Shown here: one piece after another, positions 53,302 to 64,000 of the stretch
Position numbering within the stretch: the first letter of the stretch is position 1
Layout of the letters: each line of letters begins with the position of its first letter
NCBI GenBank assembly: GCA_023935145.1
Contig: CM043702.1
Span: 102,737,588 to 102,801,587 of the forward strand
Direction: 5' to 3'
DNA length: 64,000 nucleotides
Source of the DNA: Bretschneidera sinensis
Taxonomy: Eukaryota > Streptophyta > Magnoliopsida > Brassicales > Akaniaceae
Made by a program: the position numbers and the translations under genes
Notes under the pieces: model-generated
Told to the model about the DNA's origin: nothing
What the model saw: the letters and a program-made list of their open reading frames with translations, nothing else
Databases searched by the model: none

Positions 53302-54583
53302 TGTTGGGTCTGGCTGAAGACGTTAAACTTAGCGCTCATGGGAGGCACCCCACAGCTTATCTTTTCTTTTGTTTATTTATTATTTCGCATTTTTATGATT
53401 AATGTTTGTTTCCAGTATTTTTTGTTTTCCGGTTTTTATTTTTCAGGGACAAAGCGTACTTCAGTTCAAGTTTGGGGGTATGCTATGAGCCATACCAGTC
53501 CAGATAGTTCTCCATATCTCAAGTCAGCTCTTTCCATATTAGTCACATATTGGGATCAATGTGTAATTTAAGTTTGGGGGTATGGGAGACACATCACACA
53601 CTTTGTCCTAATTTGTTGTCTTTTCGTCATAAAGATAAATGCATGCTCATGTTATCGTGAAATTTTGGTTGATCTAAACATTTTCTGTGATGTGATGTCA
53701 TTGGTGAGCTTAACATTTTGAACACATGATCTGATGATAAATTTTAAATTTTAGTTACTTACCTTAGGCATTTGAGAATTCACACGTTTGACATAATCTA
53801 ACACGAGCACATTAGCACAAATTATGTGAGGTATGACATGTGATTTTAATGTGTATTTTTCCTTATCTTAACTGAAACTGGACGACTTGTTGGATGAACT
53901 CTTGGGCATAGGAAAATATTAAAAAAAAAATTATCAATAAACTTTTCGCTGAGTAACTAGACCTCTTGCCTCAGTAAGCAGTGAGTGTTCACGTCAAAAG
54001 GTGGAATTTTGCTTGGTAATATTAAGGTCGGTTTAAATTCGTAGCCTTTTTGACTCGAGTTAGTAAGTCCTTAGGGGTGTCTTTACACCTAATGCCCTAA
54101 AACCACCTGGTTTAGGAGTCATTGACTCAACACTCGCTACATGGGTCAAATAGAAAGCTTAAGGGAACTAAACATAGTCGTGCCTTATTATTATTAAAAA
54201 AATAAAAAGAATAAAGAATAAAATAAAAACTATGCCTTTTCGTTCATTTTTTATGGGAAATTCGGTGAATCTTGAGACATGGAGACCTTACACATTAGAG
54301 TTACTTGGAAGCTTCATTTTTATATGCTAATTCACCTTACACTGATTCAAGCTTGTGATGCCTTATCCTGCCTTTTGTAAGTAATTAGATTTTAACATTT
54401 CTATTCATTGCGAAGATGGATTTACCTTTTTAAGCTTGCTTATGAATGAATATCATGGTGATGTGTGCTCCTTAAATTTTTGGATACCATGAGTGATGAC
54501 TTTATCTTTATGTTCTTTGTTTTTCATTGAGTCTTTTATTTTGTTTTGCTAAGGGACTAGCAAAATATAAGTTTGGGGGTATT
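53302..54583 (+). other. Element G 3' non-coding region
   Basis: It starts with the post-pol block (about 53315-53352, AAACTTAGCGCTCATGGGAG). G-rich tracts lie at 53468-53482, 53569-53582 and, terminal, 54569-54583 (AAGTTTGGGGGTATT). A CTGAG/CTCAG hairpin segment at 53948-54010 matches the 92-bp repeat of element E. An A-rich stretch lies near 54195-54230. I see no gene. Confidence 0.75.
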
Positions 54584-55828
54584 TGATGAGTCTTAAATAT
54601 TGTATATTTTAGACCCTAAACTTATATTTGTTATGCCCTGAGTTAGTAGTATTTCGCTTTATTTTACGTCTTTCTTGTGTTTTGTGTATTTTTACAGGTT
54701 TGTGGAGAAAATAAATCATTTTAGGAGATGTGAAGCTTCTGGAGACATTGCGATCGATCGCACGAGATATGCGATCGAGCGCACCTGCCTACGAACGAGC
54801 GCATGGTCAACATCCCACATCGAAATATTTGAAGTTCAGTGCATCTGCGATCGATCGTAGCAGATATGCGATCGAACGCACATGAGATCGTGCGCACAAG
54901 ACATGCGATCGATCGTACCTGCGATCGATCGCACCACACTGCGATCGAGCGCACACGGACAGTATCCCACATCGAATCTGCAACCCATATTGCTCCGAGT
55001 CTTCCCCTATATAAACACCATCTGGCTTCATCATTCAGTGTACAATTCCTGAGCCACTTTGGTGTTTACCGGTGGACGTCCGCCAGCGTTTTGGTGGATC
55101 CCGAAGGCATTGCTACCACGAGGGGAAGCGCCGCGCGTCAGCGAGTGGAATTTCTCCCATGTAAAGTTGTTTATTTATTTCTTTATATTCAGGTGTTTTA
55201 GTTTAAATGTTTAGTACTTTTTATTATAGTTTTATAATTATGAGTGGCTAGACTCTTCAGCTAAGGTTGAAGATGAAGCCCCGCCGTTGTTTGGTGTAGT
55301 AGTTCAGATTTGCTTATACAAATCTGACAATTTTTAGTATAAATGTTCTGTCAATTATTTGCGTTAATCTTATAATTGATTGAGTTTAAATTGTCTGTTT
55401 GATTTTCTTTGTGTTTCATCTGATGGATACATTGAATGCTTTTCGATTAAATTGGATTCCCTTTGTGATTTGTTAAGAGCGGATACATTGGGTGCTTTTG
55501 GTTTAGTTGGGATATTCTTTGTTTTTTTCTTATAGTTGGATTCATGGAACGTTTTGATAGGCTATATTTTTAGAACATGTACGCTTAACTTCGGTGGGGT
55601 GGATTCGAAAACCTTAGTGCTTTTTATTATTAGTTTTAAAATCAACTTAGTTTGGTTTTAATTTATTTTGCAATATCATTCTGAAATTTGGAACTAGGTT
55701 AAGATGGAGTTAGTTTAGATTGAAAATATACTTTCACAACGCAATTCCCTGTGGATTCGACCTCGCACTTGCACAACGCTATACTGTAAACGACTTGTGC
55801 GCTTGCGAGTAATTTAAAACTCACAACA
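54584..55828 (+). repeat. Element G 3' LTR
   Basis: 1245 bp, TGATGAGTCTTAAATATTGT to ACTCACAACA, followed by the duplication AGCAA. It holds a short insertion (GGTGGGGTGGATTC-like, near 55595) absent from the 5' LTR. Confidence 0.92.
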
Positions 55829-55833
55829 AGCAA

Positions 55834-56613
55834 CTTCAAGCTTGTCCTCTATTTCTGTCTGCAAATAAGTGTCATAAACAAGTGAGCCCACACAATCAAT
55901 AAAAGAACACTCATCGTTAGTAGAAATAGAAGAAGGAGTGGTTAGAGAATCAAACACTTTAAATTGTACAGTCTCTCCCAAGAATGTTATCGTTAACCTC
56001 CCATTATGGACATCAATAATAGTCTTAGTTGTGGCCATAAATGGTCTACCAAGAAAAATTATGTGCTCCTTGTCCTTAGATGGGGTTCCTTCCATCTCCA
56101 ATACAACGAAATCCACAGGCACAATCACTTTGTCTACCTGCACCAATATATCCCAACTATTCACTTAGGATATTTAACTGACCTGTCGGTGAGTTGAAGG
56201 GACATAGTTGTTGACTTAAGCTCCCCCAAACCTAGTTGCAAGTATATTGAATATGGTATGAGATTTATACTTGCTCCTAAGTATAACATTTCTTTGGCGA
56301 CCTTCTTATTTCTCATTGTGATGTTGATGATGAAACTTTCGGGATCTTTCAGCTTAGGTGGCAAACTTTGTTAGAGAACCGCATTAGTAACTTCTGACAC
56401 CATCACTTTCTCATTCTTCTTATATTTCCTCTTTTTGGTGTTAAGTTCCTTAAAGAATTTCGCATATGATGGCACATTCCTGATAACATCCAATAGAGGC
56501 AAATTAATATTCACTTTAGAAACCATGTCAAAAATATCAGAAAATTGCTTATTCTATTTAACATCTTTAAGATAGCTTTGATAAGGAATATGAGGCCTGT
56601 AAGGCTCAGTTGC
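55834..56613 (-). pseudogene. Element C protease, broken
   Basis: Minus strand. The part near 56600-56370 reads YRPHIPYQSYLK, then NINLPLLDVIRNVPSYAKF with a stop before the protease core. Frame 56364-56161 has PPKLKDPESFIINI and the active-site position as LYLGASINLIP: the aspartate of the usual DLGAS motif is tyrosine, so activity is lost. LQLTDRSVKYPK and a stop follow, then frame 56164-55814 (DILVQVDKVIVPVDFVVLEM, then FLGRPFMATTKTIIDV). Element G lies on its downstream side. Confidence 0.85.
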
Positions 56614-57514
56614 TGATGAGAGTCAGAAAATGCATCTTAATAGTGTTTATTTGTTAGCATTTAGGGTTGATTTAGGGCTGGATTACACATTTATGCCTTA
56701 ATAATTCTTAAGTGTCATTCTTGGTATATTGATTTATTTCGATGCATTTTCAAGTATTTTGGTTTTAAAAGAGATGGAAAAGCTAACGTTGATTAAAGCA
56801 TAAAGATTCTATGCATGTTCACAAGCATTTGGAAAGAAGTTTCACTAAATTGCCAGAATTACTCGTACAGATCAATCAATTTTGTGGATTAAACTGTATT
56901 GATTCCGAAAGAACCAGGAGATGAGCCATATATGCTTGGAAAGATCTGGATGTCTATTTTCTGAATAATTTGATGACTTGTAAATATGGTTTTTCTAGAG
57001 AAATTTATGGCAGTTTTAGTAGACAAAGGTCAGGCTGGGCGTGATTTTCAGCGTGATAATCTGTCATTTTTTGGATTAAACTGTATTGATTCAGGAAGAA
57101 CCAGGAGATGAGCCATATATACTTGGAAAAATCTGGATGTCTATTTTCTGAAGAATTTTACAGCTCATAAATATGATTTTCCAGAGAAAGTTATGGCAGT
57201 TTTAGTAGACAAAGGTTAAGCAGAACCGGGCCTAGACAGTAGAAGAAGCACACGACTTGAACAAAAACCCTAGGGCAACTTTTTTGTCTATAAAGTAGTC
57301 TACATACAACTATATATAGGATTTTAGACTCAGAGAACAGGGACAAGAGTTTTTGAAGAGAGCTTCCATCTTCTTCTTCTTCTTCAAGGTGATCAAGGAT
57401 GAACTCCATGACCAACTAAACTCCTAGCAATACAAAAGGATGAGTTTCTAGGTGTAGTTTTTCTTATTTCAATCTTTGATTCAGTTGTATGGATTGATTG
57501 TTAAACATTGCTTC
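56614..57514 (+). repeat. Element D-family LTR, 5' portion
   Basis: It starts TGATGAGAGTCAG and aligns with the first ~890 bp of the element D 3' LTR, including both copies of the ~185-bp module (about 56880-57060 and 57060-57220). It stops where the copia LTR begins at 57515. The rest of the LTR is not found on the other side. Confidence 0.85.
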
Positions 57515-58690
57515 TGTTGGTATTTGTCTAAGGTTTAAACATAGTTCAAACATGGTTAAGGTTTGAATAGGTCCAAGTATGGTTCAAATATGGTTAAAGT
57601 CTAAACCAAAGGTGGACGATCAAAGTTTAGCAAGTTAGAAGGCTGCACACATGTGTGTGCTCCATTTTGGAGCAAGGGAAGGCCATGCGCACTAGTGTGC
57701 GCACTTCTGCACACAAGCAAAAGGGTGTTGTGTGAAGGGGACAGCAACTCAAAGCTGCAGCACTGGAACCTGGCAGGAATAACACAAGGGACAGAAACTC
57801 AAAGCTACAGCGCTGGGAAGTCGACGCTGCAGCACTAGCCGGCACACATGGAGAACATGCTTTAGCCTTCTATTAGGTGCGTGAATGCAAGGTTAAAATG
57901 CACAGCACCACTTATGATTGATGGAGGGCCATGGTTAAGTGGTCATCAAGATCTAAGGGTGGAGAATGACACACAAGATTGGACAAGAAGTTGGTGCACT
58001 ATATAAAGGGTCACCTAGGTTCAATCTCAATAAGAAGACACAAGAATGTGATGATGTAACTTATGAGACATGTGTGTGAATGAGAGAATTGTGTGAGAGT
58101 GCAAAGACACATACATACAAGAGGGACTCATTGTAGAGAGGCTGGTTGTAAAGAAGAGAGGGTAGTATAGAATTGATAGAAAGCTTTGTAATAGGTCTAT
58201 CACTTTCTAGTTCTCTTCTTGGTTTCTTCAAGAACTTGAGGTTTCTTGAAGGGGGTTGCTGAATTATAAGAACCATTTGATTTAGTGAAGAGAGTTCGGA
58301 GGAACTCACGGGGACGTAGGCACATTGTCGAACCTCAATAACAATTGCTTATCTTCTTTCTTTCTTTGATTTTCTGTTCTTGTGTTCGATTGCTATATTT
58401 CTTTCTATAAGTCATTCTAGACTTGGGTGTTTGGAAGATCACCACCTGGGCATCTTGTCAAGGTGATTTCCAATAGTAGTATCAGAGCTTTGGACAGTAG
58501 TATCAGAGCTACATAGCTGGGTATCGGAGCAAGAACAAAAAGGTGATGGAGCCAAGACTCCAAGAATCAAAGATCAACTTCTTGGGTCATTCAAGAACGG
58601 TGTAAAGATCAAGTTCTAATCGTGTTCTTGAAGGTTGATTCAAGAACATTGTTAAGATCCATCTTCGATCTGTGTTAAGATCCATTTTAA
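57515..58690 (+). mobile_element. Element F-family copia fragment: 5' LTR, doubled primer site and leader
   Basis: The LTR at 57515-58475 runs TGTTGGTATTTGTC to GATTTCCAATA, the reverse orientation of element F. TATA-like ACTATATAAAGGG is at 57990-58002, and the copia U5 block GGGACGTAGGCACATTG near 58311. The primer motif GTATCAGAGC occurs twice with a 21-bp period (about 58479-58488 and 58500-58509). Leader sequence matches element F until about 58677, then stops. No gag or 3' LTR follows, so the element is truncated by a deletion. Confidence 0.88.
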
Positions 58691-59534
58691 TTTCATAATT
58701 AAAATGCTAAACATTTAAACTTTAAAACTTAAAAGAAATAAATTAAAACTGACTATACATGGATATAGAAATTTCACTCGCAGCTATTGTGCGACGCTTT
58801 CCCCCTTTGGTAGCAAAGCCTTGGAGATTCCCCAGATTGCTAGCAGAAGTCCTCTGGATTGCACACCCAATTGATGAAGTGAAATGGGGCTTTTATAGGG
58901 GAACTCCATGGATGCAATGTGTTTCCAATCTAATGTGAGATGTGGGATATAGAATGTGTTTCCAACCGATGTGGGATGTGGGATTTAAGCCTTCACATGC
59001 CCTTCAAAACTTTTGCCCACGCTGAAATCCCACATAGCCTAACCCTTGTCTACTAAAACTGCCATAATGTTCTCTAGAAAAATCATATTTATGAACCATA
59101 AAATTCCCCAAAAAATAGACATCCGGATCTTTCCAAACATATATGGCTCATCTCCTGCTTCTTCCTAAATCATTACAGTTTAAATGGAAAAAATCACTTC
59201 TGCCACGCTGAAATCACGCACAGCCTGACCTTTGTCTACTAAAACTACCATAAGTTTCTCTAGAAAAATCGTATTTACGAGCCGTAAAATTCCATAGAAA
59301 AAGACATCTGGGTCTTTCCAAGCATATACGGCTCATCTCGTGGTTCTTCCTGAATCAATACAGTTTAATCCGCAAAAATGACTAATCTGTACAGGAAATT
59401 CTAGCAATTTAGTGAAACTCCTTTCCAAGTGCTTGTAAACCTGTAAAACAACGAAAAACAACTAAAAGTAACAAATTTCTAAGCTAACAAATGTAAATTA
59501 AGGGGCCAAAATATGTAATATTTGGCACTCATCA
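58691..59534 (-). repeat. LTR fragment related to elements B and C, minus strand
   Basis: Its minus-strand start TGATGAGTGCC is at 59534, where element C gag sequence resumes. It contains two copies of the ~185-bp module (about 59005-59180 and 59190-59385), the GATGTGGGATGTGGGAT segment of the element B LTR, and a minus-strand CCCTATAAAAGCCCC TATA box near 58890-58905. The inner limit near 58690 is a deletion junction. Confidence 0.78.
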
Positions 59535-60955
59535 ACGTGGAAAGTCATAAGAAATTTTATCATCAGAATTGTTGTTAAGAATTTTAGCACTTTGCAGCAC
59601 TGTGATAGCCTTTGCTTGCTCAGGTTGGCTAGACAACTTCCCTTTTTGATGCACTTGCAATTGTTCTGCAAGTTGCCCAACTTTTACTTTCACCCTCTTC
59701 ATTTATGCCTCTAAGGAATCCAACCTTTGGCTATGTCTCTTATGGTTCTCTTTGCTAACTTGAATAAAAGCACTCAAGTTCTCCTCCAAAGTTGGATTTC
59801 TAGGCTAATTGGGTGGTGCAACTTGGTTTTGATACTGAACCAGTCTTGAACTTTGAGCATATGTCAGAGCGTTGTTAGTCTTCCAAGAGAAATTGGGATG
59901 ATTTCTCCACCCAGGGTTATGGGTGTTAGAATATTGATCATTCCTTGACCTAGGTTGGTAAGACTCTATTGCATTAACTTGTTCTTGTTCTTTCGTACAT
60001 AAGATTCATAAGACAAAGAACAAGTGTTAGCACCATGACCAAAAACCCTACAAACTCCACATACCTCATTGTTGGGCGTGTTTGTGGTAGTGAGAAGTTT
60101 GACTTGTTTGGTCAACTCTGCAAGTTGCATTGCCATATCGTTGTTGGAGCTCAATTCATTAACCCCAACTCTCCTTCCTCTTACACTCTTTTGTTGGGAA
60201 TTAGCACCCAATATCTCATATAGCTCGCATGTCTCCTCAGTAGTCTTTTCTCCCATGGCTCCACCGGCAGCGTTATCAATCGTATATTGACACTGTTGTG
60301 TCAATCCATCATAGAAGAATTGATTTTGTAGCTGTAATGTGTAATGATGGTAGGGATACTAGATTATAAGCATCTTGAACCTGTCCTATGCTTCATGGAA
60401 GGGTTCTCCCTCCATTTTTGAGAACGTGGCAATCTTAATTCTTAACTCAGTCATCTTCTAATGGGAGTAGAATTTGTTCATGAATCGATTGTAGACTACT
60501 TCCCATGTAGTCAAAAAACCGGGTGGAAGAGTCATCAACCACACTTTTGCTCTATCTTTTAATGTGTAGGAGAAGCATCTCATCTTGAGTTGATCCTCAT
60601 TCAGTCCCTATAGAGGAAAAGTCTGCACTGTTGCATAGAAATCCCTTATGAAGGTTACTGGGTCTTCATTTGGAATTTTGTAGAATGAAGGGAGCATGCT
60701 AAAGTGGATATTTTTTATCTCATAATTCTGTGCAGCTTCACCCAATTAGATGCAAGATGTGGAAGTGATGATGATTGGCCTTGCATACTTCTTCATCATA
60801 ATTTGTCTTTCAGCTCATTCCATTCTTTCAGGCTCCTTTTTTCTATTCCCTCAACCATTTCTTCATCTTCCGTAGGCTGTAACATCTCCCTTAGCCTATG
60901 GATGTTGTCTATTGCTGGCACTAGATTTCTCCCTTGGGATTTTCTACCATGCATG
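59535..60955 (-). pseudogene. gag: Element C gag, broken
   Basis: On the minus strand a frame from about 60953 reads KSQGRNLVPAIDNIHRLREM and soon stops. Further frames carry the capsid region (SMLPSFYKIPNEDPVTFIRDF near 60690, and KVWLMTLPPGF near 60550). Frame 60304-59966 has TQQCQYTIDNAAGGAM and a zinc knuckle CGVCRVFGHGANTC. The tail to 59535 includes NPGWRNHPNFSW-like sequence and stops. The capsid differs from those of B, D and E, so this is another family. Confidence 0.8.
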
Positions 60956-61167
60956 TACCTGAAGAAAACAAAAGAAAAATTAAGCTACCAGGAATCAAGA
61001 GAGCGAACATCAAGAAACAAATTAATGCCAATTTAAATAAAGAAAATCAAGAAGAAAATAAAGAAAATTTAACGAAATAAAAGAAATAAAAATTACACCT
61101 GAAAGAAATAAAATAAATAAAATAAAAAATAAAAAAACAAAAAATAACTAAAGAATTAAACGTCAAT

Positions 61168-61185
61168 TCCCCGACAACGACACCA
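61168..61185 (-). other. Element C primer-binding site (tRNA-Asp type), degenerate
   Basis: Minus strand TGGTGTCGTTGTCGGGGA, six bases after the 5' LTR end, with three C-to-T differences from the complement of the tRNA-Asp(GUC) 3' end. The leader 60956-61167 is A-rich on the plus strand and shows no gene. Confidence 0.82.
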
Positions 61186-61191
61186 AAAACT

Positions 61192-63307
61192 TGATGTACA
61201 AATTTTAAATGCTCGCAAGTGAATGAATCACAAATAGTATTGCGATGAGTTTGCTCTAGAGATCGATCTTTCAAGGAATTGCAGTGGTTTAAATCCTAAA
61301 TTACTTTCTTAAAATTACTAAAACAAACTCTGAAATTAAATCCTAAACACTCTAATTAAAAGATTGGTGAAGTAGAAAATTGAAATAAAAAAATTAAGTA
61401 AATTAAACAAAATTAATTATGAAGAGATGAGTATAATCAATGAGAACAATTGGGAGTTTAGCTTGTTAGCTTGCTATCCAATCATGAATTGGAACGTTTG
61501 GTGAATATAAAGAATTAATCAACATCCAAGATTATTGGTATTTCCACTAAGACTAGAGAATGCCATTGATTGTGTTTATTCTCAATTTATAACTAATTAA
61601 TTAAATCCCATGGATTGTGTTCATCAATTAATTAGTTAAATTAAGTATAAGGAAAACGCAACCAACTAAATCACAATTTGATTTGAATCCTGATTTAAAT
61701 TGCTATTTAAGAAAGCTTAATTTGGTCTAGATGATTTGTCATCAACCTAATCTCGAATATTAACCTTGACTATCAATAATAGATGGCCAATCCATAAGCA
61801 ATAATCAAATGTATGAAGGATATTGAATAAGAAATAATATGGAAAATTTCATAAAATTAAATCTACCAAAATATCCAAAACAATCAAGGAAGCTAAGCCA
61901 AACTCCCAACAATGCGTTCAGCCACTCATGTTTAAATCCCAATTCAAATACTAGGGTTACAAGCATATTGAAGGACAAAAATAGCAAATATAGAATTTCT
62001 TCCCGAATTACAAGATGAATCCTCAAAGTCTTGAAGCGATTGATCGTCGTCTTCAATCTCTTGATAAGCCGTTTGATGAAAGAAACCGTCTCCTCTTTCA
62101 ATCTCCCAAAACTCCTCTTGATAATATATCTCCAAGAGCTACCATCATCTCTGTTGTAGTATGTGGCTAATATCGAGTGGAACACATTTACAAAGAAATC
62201 AAGCTGATGCCGGAGTGAAGCGTAGCGTACCGAGTGGAACGACGGCATCGGCCCTTTTGGGCTTGGAATTTATTATTTTATTGGCAAGGATGATTAATAG
62301 GTTAGGGGTGCAGGGGCAACGACCCCGTGGTATGGTACAGGGGTATTTGAGAAATTTTCTAATACCTCTATACGGCTAGGGTTAGTATAAATACATATGA
62401 TGTAACTCTACTTTGATATAGTGAAATTTAGCCGCTGCTCGCTCCCATGGACGTAGGCATCACGTTAAATCTGTGTTTAATTGCCTTCTTTATCTCTTTA
62501 TTTTTCGTATTATTCATCATAATTGTTGCACGTTTCACAACAATCTCCCCCTTTCTCTAAGTCTAAAATTTCTATATATAGCTATATGGAGACGGCTTTG
62601 TAGACAGAAATGTTGTCCTAGGGTTTCTGTTCATGCCGTGTGCTTCTGCTGCTGTCCAGGTCGTGTGTTTGCTGCTGTCCAGGCTAGGTTTCTACGGTCT
62701 AGAACTGATCTGGTTGTGCTGCTATCCAGCCCATGCAAATCCGAAAAAAAAACATGGTTTAATAGCTCCTTCACTTCTGCTACGCTGAAATCACACACAG
62801 CCTGACCTTTCTCTACTAAAACTGCCATAACTTTCTCTAGAAAAATCATATTTATGATCCATAAAATTCTCCAGAAAATAAACATCCGGATTTTTCCAAG
62901 CATATATGGTTCATCTCTTGGTTCTTCCTGAATCAATAAAGTTTAGTATGAAAAAATCACTTCTGCCACGATGAAATCACGCATAGCCTGACCTTTCTCT
63001 ACCAAAACTGCCATAACTTTCTCTAAAAAAATAATATTTATGAGCCGTAAAATTCTCCAGAAAATAGACATCCGGATCTTTCTAATATATGGCTCATCTC
63101 CTGGTTCTTCCTAAATCAATATAGTTTAATTCGCAAAAATTATTGATTTGTACGAGCAATTCTAGCAATATAGTGAAACTCCTTTCCAACTACTTATGAA
63201 CTTGTAAAACAACGAAAAAATAACTCAAAGTAACAAATTTCTAAGCTAAACATATAAATAAATACTTGAAAAACATACAAAATACAAGGACAAATATTTG
63301 TTCATCA
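61192..63307 (-). repeat. Element C 5' LTR, interrupted by a solo copia-type LTR
   Basis: Plus strand TGATGTACAAATTTT to TTCATCA, next to satellite DNA. It matches 20178-23218 after each copy's insertion is removed. Two module copies at about 62765-62945 and 62946-63145. Minus-strand TATA-like GCTATATATAG near 62570. Confidence 0.88.
62152..62542 (+). repeat. Solo copia-type LTR
   Basis: 391 bp from TGTTGTAGTATG to CGTTTCACAACA, flanked by the perfect duplication ATCTC (62147-62151 and 62543-62547). The terminal TGTTG/CAACA, a TATAAATAC box near 62387 and the GGACGTAGGCATCACGTTAA segment near 62450 are typical of Ty1/copia LTRs and set the orientation. It is not the element F family. No internal part is present. 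Confidence 0.9.
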
Positions 63308-64000
63308 CTCTATCATGCAAAGCATAGCAATGCCTTGGTTATATCACACCAAACACAACGAAGCATTGGCTTCATCGTACCAAGCATAGAAAAGCCTTGG
63401 TTTCTTCACGCTTAGCACAACAAAGCCTGGGCTTCATCACTACAAGCACAGAAAAGCATTGAGATCATCACACCATGAACAGAAAAGCCTTGGCTTCATC
63501 ACTTCAAGCACAAAAAAGCCTTGGCTTCATTACGCCATATATAAAAAAGCCTTGGTTTCATTATGGTAAGCGCAATTACACCTAACCTCTATCTCACCAA
63601 GCGTAGAAAAGTCTTAGCTTCATCAAGCCAAGCACAACAAAGCCTTAGCTTCATCATGCCATGCACAGGAAAGCTTTGGCTTCATCACATAAAGCACAAC
63701 AAATTGGTGGCTCCATCATGCCAACAACAACAAGGCCTTAGCTTCATCGCGTTGAGTACAACAAAGCCTTAACTTCATCACACGAAGCACAACAAAGACT
63801 TGGCCTCATCACGCGAAGCACAAAAAAGGTATTGGTTTCATCACATCAAAAACAATAAAGGCTCCATCATGCCAAGCGCAGCAAAGACTTGGCTTCATCA
63901 TGGTAAGCCCAGCAAAGCCTTGGCTTCATCATGCCAAGCACAACAAAGTATTGGCTTCATCATGGTAAGCCTAGCAAAGCCTTGGCTTCATCATGCCAAG
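63308..64000. repeat. 31-bp satellite array, segment 3 (runs past window end)
   Basis: About 22 monomers of the same unit resume after element C and continue to the last base. The first bases (CTCTATCATG) complete the monomer interrupted at 20177. Confidence 0.94.

Larger units (their letters stand above)
50327..55828 (+). mobile_element. Element G: young non-autonomous Athila-like element with one chimeric ORF
   Basis: 5502 bp with 5' LTR 50327-51558 and 3' LTR 54584-55828, primer site, a single 544-codon frame, 3' non-coding region and polypurine tract. It is flanked by the perfect duplication AGCAA (50322-50326 and 55829-55833). The LTRs differ at about 15 positions over the first ~590 bp by eye, almost all C/T or G/A, the closest LTR pair in the window. 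The gag N-terminal part, protease, most of RT, RNase H and integrase are missing, yet the reading frame is open. Confidence 0.93.
20178..63307 (-). mobile_element. Element C: 43-kb fragmented Athila-like element hosting a nest of insertions
   Basis: Two related LTRs (20178-23218 and 61192-63307) face satellite DNA on their outer sides, with near-matching duplications CTCCA (20173-20177) and CTCTA (63308-63312). Minus-strand pieces between them follow one logical order: primer site 61168-61185, gag 59535-60955, protease 55834-56613, RT/RNase H 48673-50326, RNase H end 43016-43140, integrase 24529-25757, polypurine tract 23219. Removing the insertions leaves roughly 10 kb. All reading frames are broken. 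Each junction is supported by a duplication or by coding sequence resuming on the far side. Confidence 0.88.

Overview
This window is repetitive nuclear DNA from a plant, probably a eudicot. It is AT-rich. Every recognisable protein fragment comes from plant-type LTR retrotransposons: non-chromodomain Ty3/gypsy elements most like the Athila/Tat group, with tRNA-Asp-type primer sites, and one Ty1/copia family with tRNA-iMet primer sites. I found no host gene, tRNA or rRNA. I cannot name the species.

The base layer is a tandem array of a 31-bp satellite. It is visible at 7155-12944, 19414-20177 and 63308-64000, roughly 230 monomers in all. Three elements lie in it. Element A (1-7154, minus strand) abuts the array at 7154 and has lost gag. 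Element B (12945-19413, plus strand) is complete at its ends, has the duplication CACAC, keeps gag and lacks almost all of pol. Element C (20178-63307, minus strand) is an old Athila-like copy split into pieces over 43 kb, flanked by CTCCA/CTCTA within satellite monomers.

Later insertions into C can be placed by target-site duplications and interrupted reading frames. A solo LTR of the element E family lies in C's 3' LTR (21147-22432, CTTCT). Element D (25758-43015, plus strand) replaces part of C's RNase H-integrase junction. Element E (28819-36912, minus strand, TTTCG) sits inside D. The copia element F (43141-48667, minus strand, ATTCT) splits RNase H of C. Element G (50327-55828, plus strand, AGCAA) lies between protease and RT of C. 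A scrambled cluster of LTR fragments (56614-59534) lies between gag and protease. A solo copia-type LTR (62152-62542, ATCTC) lies in C's 5' LTR. The deepest stack is satellite > C > D > E.

Almost all coding regions are broken by stops, frameshifts and deletions, many of a type expected from C-to-T decay of methylated DNA. The open frames are gag of B (412 codons) and a 544-codon chimera in G. G joins the gag C-terminal part to the RT N-terminal part, and has the most similar LTR pair in the window. A, B and G each lack different functions, so any movement would need proteins supplied in trans.

The most interesting signals are non-coding: higher-order structure and a hairpin in the satellite; palindrome clusters in the U3 of unrelated LTRs; a duplicated primer-binding site shared by two copia copies; a conserved block after pol; paired polypurine tracts; and a hairpin repeat in the 3' non-coding region shared by E and G.
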